Below are positions 20,717 to 32,074 of a stretch of 64,000 bases of DNA, one piece after another. Each line of letters starts with the position of its first letter. Position 1 is the first letter of the stretch. The translations under genes and the position numbers were made by a program. The notes under the pieces were generated by a model. It saw only the letters and a program-made list of their open reading frames with translations. It had not been told where the DNA came from and ran no database searches. Location of the stretch: positions 7,310,193 through 7,374,192 of the forward strand of contig RPFO01000154.1 in assembly GCA_009746045.1 (NCBI GenBank), read 5' to 3'. The DNA comes from Mesostigma viride. Lineage: Eukaryota; Streptophyta; Mesostigmatophyceae; Mesostigmatales; Mesostigmataceae.

Positions 20717-21290
20717 TGTTACGTCGCGTAACTTTTGTTGTTGTTACGGACGTAAATTAGGTCCCTTGTTGCCTCAGCCATTCCGGAGCAGTTCGCTGAC
20801 TTTCCTAGGCTTACGTGTAGTAAGGACCTTTTGGCCGGTCGGTACCGGGCCTTGTGACGTGGCAATTGTACAGTATGGTGGTTCGGTGCAGTCGCGCCGC
20901 GCTGCGTACTTTAGTAGTGGTCCTTTTATCCTGCGTGTGAACCTTGTGGACGTGCGTTGGTCCTGTGGGCGAGGGTCGATGTCGGCCCGAGCATACACGC
21001 CTGTCGGCGATCATTTATGCAGCAGTTGTCCTTCGTGAATGGCACTCGGCGTGTGTTAAATGAATTAACACATATTAGCTTGGGTCACGGCAGTGTAGTA
21101 TTGTTTCCTTCGTAGTACCCTGGTTTTATTCGGTATATGGCGTATTATAAGGGAATGCATTGAGAAGCAGCGTCGTCGCGTCCTAGGTCTTATAGCCAAT
21201 ATAGCTCCTCACTCCTAGGTAGGTGCCTCATCACTAGTTTAGGTAAGATTAGGCGAGATGTTTGGGATAGAGTCGAGCCAGGACGTAACA
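20717..21290 (+). repeat. 3' LTR of the nested chromovirus
   Basis: 574 bp; no difference from 11853-12426 seen. Followed by the duplicated GTATT. Confidence 0.95.
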
Positions 21291-24200
21291 GTATTACTAG
21301 GATTAGATTGGCACCAGGATAATAAGATTACTATTAATTATGATACCATGGTCATTTGGTTTCCAGATAGCTCTTACTGGGTACCGGAACGTCATTATAG
21401 ATTAGAAAATTTATCCTTGGTAGATATTACTCCTCCTACACCTGTTGATCCTCCTGTAAGACCTATACCTGAAGTATTAATGTCCAATGATGAATTGCGA
21501 TCTGAACTAAAGGAATATGGATACTTATTATGCATGTTCCTTCAGTTAGAAGTACAGGAGATACATATCACTAATAATAGTGTGGATATAGATGTAAACA
21601 CAGTGGATACAATAGGAGTGGGATTTACTGAAAATGAAATAGTAAGATACATGGCTGTGATAGATTCCTCAAAAGTTTTTGAAGAAAAGACTCCTTCTTA
21701 TCCTCCTCCTCGTTCTGTTTTACACCGTGTAGTTCAAGGACGGTGCAGTTCCTACGCACTCTCCGATGTATAGAATGGGCCCTACCGAATTAAAGGAACT
21801 AAAACAGATTTTAGTGTCACTATTAGAAGCAGGATTGATAGAGCCTAGTAACTCCCCCTACTCAGCTGGTGTCCTGTTAGTTCCTAAGCCAAATGGCAAG
21901 TTTCGCCTAGTTACTGATTATAGGAAGTTAAATGATATTACTGTGAAGTCTAAATACCCTCTACCTCGTATTGATGATATATTTAATAAGGTTAAAGGTT
22001 CCACTTGTTTCACGTACTGGATTGTGCGGATGGTTTTTGGCAACTGCGTATAGCTCCTGAGGATTGCCATAAAACCGCCTTTGCTACCCCTTTTGGTCAT
22101 TACCAGTTTAGAGTAGCGGCTATGGGACTCTGTAACTCTCCTGCCTCTTTTCAAATGTTAATGAATGAAGTGCTTAGACCTGTTATGGGAAATTCTCACC
22201 TTCCTCAAGTGTCATCTGATTTAAAGGATCCTTCCTTCTCCTCTGTTTCTTTATCTGAGCATGACGTTCTTGTGCTCAAGCTTACTTAGATGATATCCTT
22301 ATTTACTCTCCTGATTTTGAAACGCACCTACGTGATTTAAAGAAAGTATTAGAAATAATGGCTGAAAATTCTTTGTGGGCGCGCCGTGCTAAAGTTCGTT
22401 CGGGTAGGAGTGTCCATTTTTAGGGCACGTTCTGTCAGATGCCGGGGTCGCTACCGACCCGGATAAAACTAAGCCAATTCAGGAATGGCCTACCCCTACC
22501 GACGTTAAAGGTGTACGTAGTTTTCTAGGGATTGCTCTTACTATAGGCGTTTTATCCCGCGTTTCGCAACTATAGCAGCCCCTATTAATCATTTATTAAA
22601 GAAGGATATCCCCTTTGTCTGGAGTAGTGAATGTCAGTCGGCTTTTCAGTGTCTAAAATCCCTACTCCTCTCTCCTCCCGTACTCATCCTACCGGATACC
22701 ACTAAACCCTTTGTTGTAGCTACAGATGATAGTAAGGTAGCTATAGGGGGCGTCCTTCTCCAGGATCAGGGTCAGGGCTTACAGCCAATTGAGTACATCT
22801 CTAGGACAATGCTCCCTGCGGAGCGTAACTATCCCGTACACCAGCAGGAACTCTTAGCGGTGGTGTATTGTTGCCATGCGTGGCAGCACTTTCTTAAAGG
22901 GGCTCAATTTGATGTCTGCCTGAATGAACCCTGTGAAATAGATCCTTATAGATTAGTTATCCAAACGGATCACCGTCCCCTTACTCATCTTCTCTCCCAA
23001 CCCAACCTTACCCCTCGTCAAGCGCGCTGGATGGAGTTTTTAGCACAGTTTTCCCCTTTTAAACTTCAGTATGTTAAGGGTGTAGATAATATAGTACCAG
23101 ATGCACTCTCCCGTCGCGCAGATTACTCCTTTTTCGAGGACCTGGATGTTCTCAATACTACTCTAGTTCCTACTACTATGGGTGTAACCCCTTATGGTGA
23201 ACTACCTGATGATGAATCCTATGCCTATCTCTTTCATACAGCTGTTCGCATGCCTGATCTCCTTTCTCACGTAGGACTCTCTCTCCCGTGTGAGGCCCTT
23301 CCTGTGGTCTCGGTGGGGGGGAGGGGAAAAATAAAATTTCTATACCGCTTAGCCATATAGCGACTAGGTCAGGAAAGTCTTATGATAACATAGTCCTCTA
23401 GGACCTCCCCTTCTCTTTGGCAAGGCGGTAGGAGACCTCTTTAAACCTGTTCTGGATACCTCTGTAGCGATGCCTACCTCTGATCTTGAACGCCTTATTA
23501 GTAGATTTACGGCCACTGAGCCGGAAGCTTTAGCTGCCATTGCAGCCCATCCCCAACAATTAGGCAAGCACCCTTGTAAATTTGTAGGTGGGTTTTTATA
23601 TGTGCAAATAGCAGATTCTCCCCCTCAATGGCGCCTGTATGTCCCTCCTATCTGTCGCTCCTCCTTGCTCTTTGAGTTGCATGACTTAGCTGCTCATCAG
23701 GGTGGTAAACGGGTACGGGACCTAGTAGCCCGCTCTTATTACTGGCCTTCCCTTTTAAAGGATGTAGATGAGTATGTTAGAACCTGTCAATCTTGCCAGG
23801 AGATGAAACCCAATAATGTAGGACAGATAGCAGAACCTAGGACCCTGCCTGATCCCATCATGCCGTGGGACTCATCATGATGGATTTTGTAGGACCTTTT
23901 AGGAAGAATGATAGAGGTAACGCCCAGATCCTTGTTTTCGTAGATCGTTTTACTCGTATGTGTCATCTCGTGCCGTGTCCTTTAGAACTCACCGCACGCG
24001 ATTGCGCACGCCTATACCTTAATAACGTTTACAGATATCATGGTTTGAGTAGGCAGTTTATTAGTGATAAAGATAAGCTATTTACCTCTGACTTTTGGCA
24101 GCAGTTTTTCGCTGCTATCGGTACCAAGGTTACGTTCGGTACTGCCTACCACTCCTCCTCCTCTCATCTAGTAGAGCGTCTTAATAGGGTAGTGGAAGAA

Positions 24201-24989
24201 GCGCTTAGGCACTATGTTAATGGCTCGGGAGTGATTGGGAGGATTATTTATGCTTGGTAGAGTTCTCCCTTAACAATTGCCCCCAGGCTGCGCATGGCTA
24301 TACGCCTTTCTTCCTAGATACTGGTAGACAGCCTCTTACTCCTACCTCTCTCTTAGCTAGTCCTCTACGGGACAGGGACGATGTGTCCCGGGATACTGTA
24401 GAAGGTGTACAGGCCTTGCTAGATAAAATGAAAAATGCACATGATCACGCGATTCAGGGTACCAAAAGGCTCAGTCTAAGTACCTTGCTAGGTTGCGTGC
24501 CTCCTTAGATAGAAGAGCGCCTGAAATAGATATAGGAGATCTAGTATTAGTAGAAGGCCCCCGTGTTGGCCGTTTTGCTCACAAGTTCGAAGCAGAACTT
24601 AAGGTGAAACTTAGGCCCGCCTTCTTAGGACCCTTCCGTGTGTTGTCTAGAGTAGGAATTTCTTATATAAAGTCGATATCCCTACCTCTTGGCAGACACA
24701 TTCTAACACCTTCCATAGAAGCCAGCTGAAGCTTTATCACCAAGCACGTTCGCTGGTAGAGAACTAGCTCCTGCCCCTTTAGAGCATAACCCTGACACTG
24801 GGAGGTAGAAGACGAGGTAGAGAGTATCGTGGCCCATAGAGATATCAAAAAGGGCCGCGGTACCCAGCGCCAGTATAAGTGAAATGGATGTATGCTCGTA
24901 GTGAGGTAGATAAAGTATGGTACACGGAGAGTGAGTTAGATGGTTGTAGCCGTTTGTTGCAGGACTACAAAACCCTACACCAGCTCTAG
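21291..24989 (+). pseudogene. Pol of the outer chromovirus, part 2: RT, RNase H, integrase, chromodomain (several frameshifts)
   Basis: Continues the protease with LLGLDWHQDN, then RT with the segment missing in the nested copy (CNSPASFQMLMNEVLRPVMG) and YLDDILIYS. RNase H lies in 22809-23360. Integrase has HDLAAHQGG and CQSCQEMK zinc ligands and core residues in MMDFVGPF, FISDKDKLF and HLVERLNRVVEE (23470-24260). A DLVLVEGP segment and a chromodomain close it at TAG 24987. Relative to the nested copy the frame is broken by small losses near 21735, 22014, 22267, 22417 and 22533. Further breaks in the integrase include the TAG ending the frame at 24260. All domains are present, so an intact relative would be autonomous. 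Confidence 0.9.
24799..24989 (+). other. Chromodomain at the C-terminus of pol
   Basis: WEVEDEVESIVAHRDIKKG, then QYKVKWMYARSE, VWYTESELDG and a final helix (LLQDYKTLHQL) fit the chromodomain, including the aromatic residues of the methyl-lysine cage. One base is missing after QYK. Chromodomains of chromoviruses bind methylated histones and steer integration. The deletion in the nested copy removes this domain. Confidence 0.82.
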
Positions 24990-25035
24990 CTGGCAACCTG
25001 CCCCTCCCTTATCGTATTTCTGCTGTTGGTGGGTG

Positions 25036-25060
25036 GTTGGTTGTCCCCTCCCCTCCGCAG
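25036..25060 (+). promoter_or_regulatory. Candidate 3' splice site upstream of ORF3
   Basis: A pyrimidine-rich run ending CCCCTCCCCTCCGCAG lies five bases before the ORF3 start codon (ATG 25066). It has the form of the host acceptors (GCAG). A spliced subgenomic mRNA would explain how an ORF after pol is translated; this is inference. Confidence 0.4.
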
Positions 25061-25065
25061 CCATC

Positions 25066-27377
25066 ATGGCTGATCCTACCCCTCCGTCGGAGAGCCGGCC
25101 ACCTTCCCCTCCACCACCGGACCCAGAGCTCTACTTCGAGGCCCTTCCGGGCCGCTGGGTGTCACGTTCCAGTTATCCGGGTGGCATCGTTCAGCCTGCC
25201 CTCCAGGCTCAGCATGCGACTTTAGTCAGGGCTGCCCTCTTTGGGGTCGCGTGGTTCGGCCCGGCCCCTGATGATCCGCAACAGCTAGTTGTGCATGGGT
25301 TCGACGATGCCGGGCATTGCCTTTAGGATGTGGCTCCCGCTGCCCAGCCTTGGGCAGATAGCCGCGGTCCTTCAGTGCCCCCGGGTGTTTTCCTACCTGT
25401 CTACCCCTGTGGGCCGCTTGCCTACGGGAGGTGTTCCCCTGGCTTCCGGGCGAGGGCGAGGCAGATATAGATGAAACCCCTGTGACCTCCTACGGGCGGT
25501 TGAGTTCATGGAGATCGCGGACCAGACAGCGGGCGTAGCATTGGCGACCCTACTCCTACGGACGCACCAGTCGAGGCACAGTACACGCCTGAGTATTCGG
25601 CCTCCCCTGTGGCGTCCTCCTCTTCAGTGTCGGCTCCTTCCCCTGTCCCGTCTTCACCACGGTCGGCCCGGCGCGCATCGGTGGAGCCTACCCCTTTGGG
25701 CTCTGATCGTGAGCCTGATCCTCTTTCGGCGACAGTTTCTGCGATGCAGGCACAGATCCAGTCCCTGACCGCGGCCTTCGGGGCCTTCATGGCGGCCCAG
25801 GCGCACGCTCCAGCCACGCCAGGTGGGGTGTCTGTTGTATCTGTGCCCCCTTCCCCTTCGGTCGCCTCGACGTCTACGGGTCCGCCTGCGCTGTGCGAGC
25901 CCTCGGTGGCTGCGGTTTCTTCTGTTGCTGCGGCTCCTACGCCTTCGGCTGCCCTGCGCCTGCTACTGACTTACCTGCGCCTCGGCGCGAGTCCTCCGCC
26001 CCAGCGGCCGCGCCCGCCGCCGTCGCTCCGGGCCGCCACCGCGCCAGCGCCGCCCTCGCGGGGTTTCTTCAGCGACCCGGGCGGTCTTCCCAGGCTTTGG
26101 GAGGGCGGTCCTCCGCAGAGGATTCCGGTGCCCGACTGGAGCTTGATGGTAACCAGTCGTATGCCGGATTGCCTGTCCCTACGGGCCCTGTTTTCAACAT
26201 GTGGCCTGGGGTGCTCCGCCACCGGAGACCGGAGCGCCAGCTGCGGTGGCGGGTCCGTCGCGACCCCCTCCGGCAGCGGGTCCGACGCGACCCCTGTTGT
26301 ACCGGCGCCGTCTGCGTCTGTGCCGGTTCCTACCCCTTCTTCGGCCCCTGTCCCTTCGGCCCGCGGTCTTTGGCTGCGGTTGTTCGGTCCAGCGGCTCTG
26401 ATCCTCGCGCCACCCGCGCTGCTGATTCCCTCCGGGAGTTGTCAGAGGGCGATCGGGATCGGGCCCCTTCTGTGGTGCATGCGACTCCGGAGTCGCGCGA
26501 CACGCCTGTCCTTGGGTACGGTATGTCTGCGCTCGCCTGCCGACAGTGTGACCTGCCGCGCGCCTCCGCCGAGCTTGCCATTTCGCCCATGTCCTACGGG
26601 TTCTCCCAGGTGTGTCGGGCGCCGCGGGACCGTGGCCTACCCGTTGAGACTGATCGGCCTCCTTTCGATATGGTTATTTTAGCTGATCCGGTGTTCCAGG
26701 GTGAGATCCTGGTTCGGCGCGTCCTGTATCGCTGGGCTAGGCGTCACAATGACTTGGACACCTACGGCGGGTTCCAGTGGGCTTACCCTCCGCCTCTGGG
26801 CATTATGGCCTCAGATGCCCTTACGGTAGAGTTTCCTGCGGTGCCGGGTGCTACGTACAGCACGGTCCTCCAGCCCATCCTAGAGTGGGATGCCCGTCGT
26901 CCAGCGCCCATCCCGGGCCAGGGTCTGGACTCCCGTGGCCATCCTCCTCCACGGGCTAGCGACTACCTCGAGACGTTCGGGTCGCGACAGTGTGCCCGTC
27001 GGTGGCGCTCCCGTGAGGTTCGGCACATCCGGATGTGGCCGTCTAACGTGGAGCCCCTGGTAGATCTGTTTTTCCCGACGGGTTTGCGCCCTCGGATCCG
27101 GTACCATCGCCTGCTCCTGCGGGCTCTCTGCTTGATCGCGGTAGAGCCTTTCCTACGCCTCTTTGCCTGTGGTTTCCTGGACTGGGCCCGTGGCCAGGTC
27201 GTTCTTACGCAGCATAGGTATTACTGGGCCTTTCTGGGTCTTTTTCCTGATGGCGTGTGGGCCGATGTTTTCCTCACTGTAGATAGGCATGACAATGCCG
27301 ATGATGTGGCTCACTACCAGGCGTACCTGGATGTCCTGCTGGCCTCCCGTGGCACTTACCAGACGGATGGCAACTAG
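25066..27377 (+). pseudogene. Third ORF (ORF3) of the outer chromovirus, frameshifted
   Basis: Starts MADPTPPSESRPPSPPPPD, passes an in-frame TAG at 25324-25326 and reaches VFPWLPGEGEADID, where the nested copy joins by deletion. The Pro/Ser/Ala-rich middle part is broken by several single-base losses (for example near 25541 and 26142). From about 26523 the frame is open to TAG 27375-27377 and gives the same C-terminal domain as in the nested copy (YGFSQVCRAPRDRGLP, FDMVILADPVFQGEILVRR, YYWAFLGLFPDGVWADVFL). Function unknown. The full-length protein would be roughly 750 residues. Alternatives are an env-like protein, an accessory capsid protein, or a captured host gene. Confidence 0.7.
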
Positions 27378-27747
27378 ATAGAGGGCCTTAGGCCCGACCT
27401 GAGGGTGTTGTCCCTCCGGTATATAGAGTCGCCCTCACGTTCTGGCCAGTTGACTGGTCGTTCTTGGTCCTTGGTACTGATTTGTTTACTCTGTGTGTCC
27501 TGCCCAGTGCCGTTCCCCCCGGCAAGGACTCTGTTCCAGGCAGTTAGGGGAACCTACCACCAGGCTTGGTGCTGGCTAACCCTACACCTCCCGGCGTGGT
27601 GGTGGAGACCGAGTTAATACGTTGGTGCTTTGTATCTTGGATGGCCTGCCGATTGTGTTGGTGTGTGCTGGGTGCATTAGGTTTCCTACCCCTTGGTTTC
27701 CTCCCTGTGCGTAGGGAGAGGGCTCCCTACCTTTGTGGGGGGGGAGG
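27378..27747 (+). other. 3' untranslated part and polypurine tract of the outer element
   Basis: Same layout as in the nested copy; the purine tract (eight G then AGG, 27737-27747) precedes the LTR. Confidence 0.7.
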
Positions 27748-28310
27748 TGTTACGTCGCGTAACAATTCGTTGTAGTTACGGACGTAAATTAGGTCCTTGC
27801 CTCGGTTGTCCCTAGGTTTACGTGTAGTTCCTACTGGGACACTATTGTCCTCGTAACAGTACTATGGTACATTGGGTGCCTTTGGGCGCCGCGCCGCGTA
27901 CTTTATTAGTGGTCCTTATCCTTTGGTAGAATGTAGTGGACCAGCGTGCATCTGTGTCTGTGCCGGTGCATCTGTAGGCGAGGGCCATGTCCGCCCGAGC
28001 GTGTTGGACCGTTGGTGACCATTTATGCACGTTCTACCCCTCGTGTGTTCACTCGGCGTGTGTTAAATGAATTAACACATATAGGCTTGGGTCACGGCAG
28101 TGTAGTGTGTTTCCTTCCTCTATTCCTGGAATAAACGGGTTCGGGTAAATGGTTGTATGGCGTATTATAGCAACACATACGTGAATGCATTGAGATCAGC
28201 TCCGTCTCGTTCGTCTTTCGCTAGGGGTTTGAGTAGAGGAGGCCTGACCAATTTAGGTAGCATCAGGCCCAGTAGAGGTAGAGGTGGAGGTAGAAGTTTA
28301 GGACGTAACA
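27748..28310 (+). repeat. 3' LTR of the outer chromovirus
   Basis: 563 bp, about 99 percent identical by eye to 8066-8632; followed by CCGCC 28311-28315. Confidence 0.95.
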
Positions 28311-28315
28311 CCGCC

Positions 28316-28954
28316 CCGTCCTGGCCGCGCAAGTCCCGGTCGGCGATTGCAGCGCAGACGCGGGCCACCATCGCAGCCCAGCCCGCCAGGCCGGAGCATG
28401 ATAGCCTCTCGCCGCACTCCTGATAGCTTCTCGCCGCACTCCTACGCGGACCTGCTGCGGTCAGCGACCGCCTCAACCACCGACACCATCGCTACAAAAC
28501 TCCAGGAGCTCAGAGTTGATTGAAGACCTTCGCCAGGCAAAACAAAGGGAGGCCACCGACGTACCGCGCTTGCCGCGAGTGCCAAGTGGTGCTGCGTCGT
28601 TTCCCCCAGAATCCAGGTGAGACGTCAACCACCCTTGCTGAGGAGCTCAAGGACCAGCTTCTTACCCCCATGGGCCTGGTAGGTGAGGTAGAACTGCGTG
28701 GGTGCCTGCACCGCCTTCCCCACTCACGGGACAAGGCGGCTAGCTCCTTCCGTATATGGCGCCTGATAACCAGTAAGCTAGGGCATTACTACAAGAACAC
28801 TGGCTTTTACCAGCCCTCGGCGGTTGCTTCCCAACGCCAGCCAGGCTCAGCGCGAGCGACAATTCCTAGCTCCATGCATTATGATCCCAAGCCAATACGC
28901 CTATCTTTTAATCCTACGTCTACTACATTAGGCATGGAATCTTTCGCAGGCTAG
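28316..28954 (+). pseudogene. LINE ORF1, C-terminal part
   Basis: Resumes the ORF1 interrupted at 8065 (PSWPRKSRSAIAAQTRA, stop TGA 28421-28423). The line then continues in other frames: SYADLLRSATASTTDTIA, then LRRFPQNPGETSTTLAEELK and RLPHSRDKAASSFRIW. These segments line up with TWADMLKQHATSTTSAVA, VKHFDPLQDETPETLAMAFE and RLPRSRGKAGPSPLLLTF of the minus-strand ORF1 at 34390-35781. That pins both to the same family. At least two stops or shifts make it a pseudogene. The match fades after about 28800. Confidence 0.65.
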
Positions 28955-29185
28955 TATCGTAAACAAGACCCGTCGGAGACATTAACTGAAAAAGATCCGA
29001 TGATTCAAGACTGAGCGACCCGCCGGTTTGTCATCGACTTGGCCATGTCATGGCCGTGCCTTACTAATTACATCACACAACATCACGAGGATAACAATGA
29101 TAAATAATAAATAATACACCACCATCTCTCCATTCGAAACTTCTAACATCCAGACAAATGACTGGGGCTTAAGTAGGTGATCGTA
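28955..29185. other. Spacer without recognised gene
   Basis: AT-richer sequence with a TAAATAATAAATAATA run; nothing recognised. The last ten bases (29176-29185) are the target duplication of the next LINE fragment. Confidence 0.5.
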
Positions 29186-29630
29186 TCCAATCAGGTAGAC
29201 ACCTCACGTCGGTGGCCCCCCCGCGGGGCTGCGCCCCGCTCAGCCTGGCCGGCACCTCCTTACGTGGGCCGGGCCCCGTCATGCTCGACGCCGCAAGGCC
29301 CGCACCTTCAAAGAACAGCTACTAGTAGAGGATATGGGGGGCCTATGCCTCTCCGTGATTTGGAACAAGATGATGGACAAGGCCAAGTGGGCCCAGGTCA
29401 TAGAGGACGGACAACGAACCCCCCCCCGTGGGGAAGCGCCCGCGTTTGCAAACCCGCGGGAAGCACGCCAGACAGGTTCCATAGGGTAGCCGGCGGAGAG
29501 CTTAGACTAGAGTTGGCTTGATGTTGTAGATAGATTAGACCTGTAGGATTGTGTGCCCCCATCCATCCATCCATCGGGGTTAATGCTCCGTGACTCCCCA
29601 ACGGGAGCACGAGTCTAATTAATTAATTAA
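29186..29630 (+). mobile_element. 5'-truncated LINE with 3' stem-loop and TTAA tail
   Basis: Flanked by GGTGATCGTA at 29176-29185 and 29631-29640. It encodes the end of a LINE reading frame (IWNKMMDKAKWAQVIED), a CCATCCATCCATC run, a hairpin (GTGACTCCCCAACGGGAGCAC region) and an AATTAATTAA tail. It shares these with 45028-45335. The duplication and 5' truncation are the marks of target-primed reverse transcription. Confidence 0.85.
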
Positions 29631-29640
29631 GGTGATCGTA

Positions 29641-31318
29641 GCAATTATCATCATAATTCTGCCACGCGTAACAACCATGGCGCAATGCTGATGGAAGAGC
29701 ACGAGCACGATCACAACTCATCACAGTCTGTCGCCATTGATTGCTGTCAGTTATAATCATGATTCCCACGCACCGCGATCAGGCAGTCGGTCATCACGCA
29801 TCAGCATTGCGGATTAGCGGTCTCAGCAGTCGAATATTATAGTTCGGTTCGCAGTTGCCTCTCTCGGTGGGGTTAAACAGTTTGGTACCATACCGGATCC
29901 GAATTTCGAACAGGACCTCTTGCATGATTTTGCGGCTATTACAGTTGAGTTGAGGTGAGGTGAGTTTATTCCCGCGCCGCTGGTCCGACAGGGTTACTGT
30001 ATTAATAGGTAGTGGATAGGTAGTGGATCCATAGTAGGCTGGCTATTACAGTAGGGGTCTCATGATCCGAAGGCATCCCAAGTGTAGGGGCAGTCAGCCC
30101 AATGTTTAATATGTGGTCGGTGTCAGGGATCATATGCGACACCCCCTGTAATGATGGTCAGTCAGTCAGTCAGTCGACAGTCTGCCTGTATTCTCACTAT
30201 TCTCAGTATTCTGTAATCGGACAGTGCAGATGTATTCTGTAATAACCTACTGTAGGACCTACTGTAGGACCTGTCAAAAGAAATAACTACGGCGGTTTGC
30301 AGTAGTCCTGAGCACAATAATGCCTGCTTGCTGAAATTTCATCACTTCGCAGCATTGGCGGCCATATCGGCATACCTCATATAGTTGATAAATACGTGTG
30401 TCAGAATGTCCAGGAAGCGTCCAGGAGTATGCTGTGAGACATTGACCTACGGGCGCTGGCATGAGCATACATTCTTAGCCGTTCACGGCTTTACCAAATG
30501 ACAGTTGGCCTGGAAGCCAGGAAATCCGATCGAGGCCGAGGATCGGATAGCGCGGTTGGTTTGAGCTTTTACCACAGGGGAGATGGGTCGGAGTACATAA
30601 TGCATGGAATTAGCTTGTATCGCCGTGCGATGCCCGATGCCGTAGCTTCGCTGTCAGGCGTCCGCGGAAGAATACCAGGAAGTAGCCAGGCCTGGCTTAA
30701 GTTTTGTGTAGGTTTGAAGAAGCCACCGGGTCTGGAGACGGCGACTTTTCTACGCGTTATATCAGCAGCTAAATTTATGCAGCGCTTGGCGATAATGCAC
30801 CGGTAGGGTAGCTTTCTAACCTTCTTTTGCAAGAGCGAGGCGAGTTGCGAAACCGTGATTCCGGATTCGTACATCTTATTGTATATCCTGTGGAGAATAA
30901 TCCGCGAAGAACTGCCGCGTCGCAGCACCTGGCAAGGTACGAGTGGAGTTGCTGAGACGTTCGCTTCTAATTTCTAGAGAGAATTTACGCCAGCTCATGG
31001 ATAGCAAGAGAAGGAGAGGGAGCTAGGAAGATGTTTATCGTGCAGTCGTTCTTATCGGGTTATAGGTGAGCCCGGGCAGAATTCTCGGGTCAGGGGAGGT
31101 GCCCTTATATGCTCCCAACCCACCTCCATGTGACTTCGCTACAGGATAAACTATCCTGAATCCTATCTGGAGGCACACCTCGCATTATATGCATCGATGC
31201 ATCTTCTCAGTCTGCTTTTCCTTGTATATTACCTAGTTGAGGCTGGCTGCAAGTGGGACCCACTGTTGAGGTGAAGGACAGGTTATCGCCCACCGCCATG
31301 TTATGTTCTGAAGAGGCC
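29641..31318. other. About 1.7 kb without a supported gene
   Basis: Only simple words: a GTCA run near 30157-30175, GTAGTGGATAGG near 30008-30028 and CTACTGTAGGAC pairs near 30247-30270. Short open frames on both strands near 30498-30928 overlap each other and resemble nothing. Confidence 0.5.
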
Positions 31319-31538
31319 TAAGAGCACTGGATAGTGCTCCATGTTTTCCTATCAATGCACAAATACACAAATCAAATAGCTGCAATCGTAGTAAGGTTCT
31401 AGGCTGAAAGGAATACTGTAATTAGTTTTAAGAGCACTGGATAGTGCTCCATGTTTTCCTATCAATGCACAAATACACAAATCAAATAGCTGCAATCGTA
31501 GTAAGGTTCTAGGCTGAAAGGAATACTGTAATTAGTTT
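31319..31538 (+). repeat. 110-bp unit in two tandem copies, with hairpin
   Basis: Copies 31319-31428 and 31429-31538 appear identical. Each begins with a perfect hairpin (GAGCACT, loop GGAT, AGTGCTC; 31322-31339 and 31432-31449). Confidence 0.92.
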
Positions 31539-32074
31539 GAGTTTCTCGCAAATGGGTAAGATGGTTGATGTATATAATATTCGCAGCACTTGATTTCATC
31601 CAGCTGTAACTTCTGCGGATGCTTGGAGTTTCGCTCATGTCCATGGGATTTGCAAACTGTGTTAAGGCGTCTCTCCTAGCCTTTTGACCCCTGGTGAAAC
31701 TGTCTGGTCCTTGCTTTGGCCCCGCTTCATCCCACGGCAGGACGATTTCGCAAATGCTTGCAACTATAAAGCCACATGCGGTTGCCAGCACCGTGATCGT
31801 GTCAACAATTGCATAACGACGAGCGAATGCCTGGCAGATCAGGCGTAATCTGGCAAAAGTGGTTTCGCGGCAACAGCCTCTGGATCCGCCGAGGGCAGAG
31901 TCCTGGATTCAGCATAGCTTGTGCAGACTTCTCACGGACTTTTTCGCGGAGGAAGCATCTACCCACCCAGGCTGCAGGTCCAGTGCCGGTCCCAGGGGAT
32001 GCAAGGGGTTCTGAGAGGCCTGCTTTCTGGAAATCGATGGAGTGCTGGGAGTGAGGAGGCTTTGTTTGAACAGG

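Larger units (their letters stand above)
11853..21290 (+). mobile_element. Nested chromovirus copy, internally deleted
   Basis: The 9438-bp element is flanked by GTATT (11848-11852 and 21291-21295) and bounded by two 574-bp LTRs in which I saw no difference, so it is very recent. It interrupts the protease of the outer copy. It belongs to the same family (gag, pol and ORF3 closely similar), but its LTRs are clearly diverged from the outer LTRs except at the ends and in the central hairpin. It has lost about 76 bp of RT after AAMGL and about 1.7 kb from the integrase zinc region into ORF3, removing the integrase core and the chromodomain. It must have been moved by proteins of another copy. 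Confidence 0.95.
8066..28310 (+). mobile_element. Chromovirus (Ty3/gypsy) retrotransposon, outer copy, containing a nested second copy
   Basis: Two LTRs (8066-8632 and 27748-28310) begin TGTTACGTC and end GACGTAACA, and the element is flanked by the 5-bp duplication CCGCC (8061-8065, 28311-28315). By eye the LTRs differ by about six substitutions and two small indels, so the insertion is fairly young. Without the nested element (11853-21290 plus its 5-bp duplication) the unit is about 10.8 kb. Order: LTR, tRNA-iMet-like primer site, hybrid-binding ORF, gag, protease, RT, RNase H, integrase, chromodomain, third ORF, purine tract, LTR. Gag, pol and ORF3 each carry breaks, mostly single-base losses relative to the nested copy. 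Confidence 0.95.

Noticed and set aside
9699-27377. TAG reassigned as a sense codon
   Set aside because: Pol, ORF3, the R2-like LINE ORF and the minus-strand gene all end at TAG, and the host genes splice and end normally. Readthrough or decay is enough.
29186-29630. This LINE 3' end as the end of the LINE that starts at 7191
   Set aside because: It has its own target duplication GGTGATCGTA, so it is a separate 5'-truncated insertion.
30498-30928. Overlapping ORFs on both strands
   Set aside because: No similarity, no splice context, no repeat support; length is within chance.
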